From the NCBI GenBank assembly GCA_946886325.1, contig CAMPIK010000173.1, positions 1-5,880 of the forward strand: a stretch of 5,880 nucleotides of DNA, written 5' to 3'. This DNA is from an uncultured Shinella sp. Lineage in GTDB: Bacteria > Pseudomonadota > Alphaproteobacteria > Rhizobiales > Rhizobiaceae. The translations under genes were made by a program, and so were the position numbers. Positions 5,274-5,880 of this stretch are shown here, piece after piece; positions within the stretch are counted from its first letter, which is position 1; each line of letters begins with the position of its first letter. The notes under the pieces were generated by a model that saw only the letters and a list, made by a program, of their open reading frames with translations, was not told where the DNA came from and searched no databases.

Positions 5274-5880
5274 ATGAACTTTTCTGCTTGGTCCATACGC
5301 AATCCGATTGCGCCGCTCCTGGCATTCTTCCTCTTGATGTATGTCGGCATCCAGTCGTTCTACACGCTGCCGATCACGCGTTTCCCGAACATCGACGTGC
5401 CTGTCATCGCCGTCAACGTGACGCAGAGCGGCGCAGCACCCGCGGAACTCGAACTGCAGGTCACCAAGGAGATCGAGGACGCGGTTGCCGGCATCGAGGG
5501 TGTCGACGACATCATCTCGACCGTCACCGACGGCAGCTCGGTCACCTCAGTTCTGTTCGAGATCGAAAAGCCGACCAATCAGGCGCTTCAGGATGTGAAG
5601 GATGCGATCGACCGCATTCGCAGCGACCTGCCGGCGTCGGTCGACGAACCTGTCGTCACCAAGATCGACGTTGAAGGCCAGGCGATCCAGTCCTTCGCCG
5701 TCTCCTCTCCCAACATGACACTCGAAGAGCTGTCCTGGTTCGTCGATGACACCGTGAAGCGCGCGCTCCAGGGCAAGACCGGCATCGGCAAGATCGACCG
5801 CTATGGCGGCGCCGAACGCGAGGTACAGATCAACCTCAATCCGGACAAGCTCAACTCGCTCAACATCACCGCCGCAGACG
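5274..5880 (+). CDS. RND efflux inner-membrane pump (3' part missing)
   Basis: These are the first 202 residues of a proton-driven RND permease (AcrB/MdtB-like superfamily; full members are about 1,000-1,070 residues). The protein begins MNFSAWSIRNPIAPLL, the usual cytoplasmic lead-in, then transmembrane helix 1 at about 12-30. FPNIDVP (37-43) follows, and the first porter subdomain has the characteristic VTQSGAAPAELELQVTKEIE and the repeated GIEGVDDIIS pattern (about 49-82). The second visible porter part includes SFAV and the helix LEELSWFVDDTVKRAL (150-165). The frame is open to the window edge and continues beyond it. AAGGA (5258-5262) lies 11 nt before the ATG, and GGGG at 5267-5270 is an alternative. 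An in-frame TGA at 5247-5249 rules out a start before that point. Pairing with the upstream adaptor is the normal RND arrangement. Drug, metal or other specificity cannot be told from this part. Confidence 0.94.
   Translation, partial: MNFSAWSIRNPIAPLLAFFLLMYVGIQSFYTLPITRFPNIDVPVIAVNVTQSGAAPAELELQVTKEIEDAVAGIEGVDDIISTVTDGSSVTSVLFEIEKPTNQALQDVKDAIDRIRSDLPASVDEPVVTKIDVEGQAIQSFAVSSPNMTLEELSWFVDDTVKRALQGKTGIGKIDRYGGAEREVQINLNPDKLNSLNITAAD

Noticed and set aside
5288..5674. 128-codon + strand frame overlapping the pump gene
   Set aside because: Overlaps the clear RND pump frame starting at 5274 and has a shadow-type composition rich in R, H and C.
1..5880. CRISPR arrays, tRNA or rRNA genes, insertion sequences, toxin-antitoxin or phage genes
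   Set aside because: I saw no regular repeat-spacer pattern, tRNA-like folds, transposase motifs or terminal inverted repeats; the coding space is filled by transporter genes.

Overview
The window is about 5.9 kb of GC-rich DNA. All real genes lie on the + strand. High GC, strong C/G preference at third codon positions, tightly overlapping gene junctions and the protein families point to an alphaproteobacterium, most likely of the Rhizobiales (Rhizobium/Sinorhizobium/Agrobacterium-like). That placement is an inference from style and family resemblance, not a database match.

Left block (1-3558): one compact ABC importer operon of the nitrate/sulfonate/taurine-thiamine precursor (NitT/TauT, NMT1/THI5-like) class. 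In order it has the C-terminal part of an ATPase (gene start lies outside the window), a 111-residue four-helix DMT/SMR-like membrane protein, two different inner-membrane permeases, and a periplasmic substrate-binding protein with a clear signal peptide. Junctions are 1-nt overlap, 3-nt gap, 4-nt overlap and 18-nt gap, so the five genes are almost certainly one transcript and partly translationally coupled. A strong intrinsic terminator follows at about 3626-3654. The binding protein resembles pyrimidine-precursor binders of the NMT1/THI5 fold, but the substrate cannot be read from this window.

Middle (3559-3918): a 360-bp intergenic region. After the terminator it holds a good sigma70-type promoter candidate (TTGCGT-17 bp-TAAAAT, 3696-3724), an inverted repeat over the expected transcription start (3728-3748), and two further small inverted repeats in a predicted leader of roughly 190 nt.

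Right block (3919-5880): an RND efflux pair. A 399-residue periplasmic adaptor (membrane fusion protein) carries an RLS-type TolC-docking motif. After a structured 155-nt gap comes the N-terminal 202 residues of an RND inner-membrane pump, cut by the window end. No TolC-type outer-membrane gene and no local regulator are visible.

Overall this is a fairly ordinary transport region. The least conventional element is the small DMT/SMR-like gene embedded and coupled inside the ABC importer operon. It lacks the key glutamate of SMR pumps and could be an accessory subunit. The RND promoter/leader and the MFP-RND gap are the next most interesting non-coding stretches.
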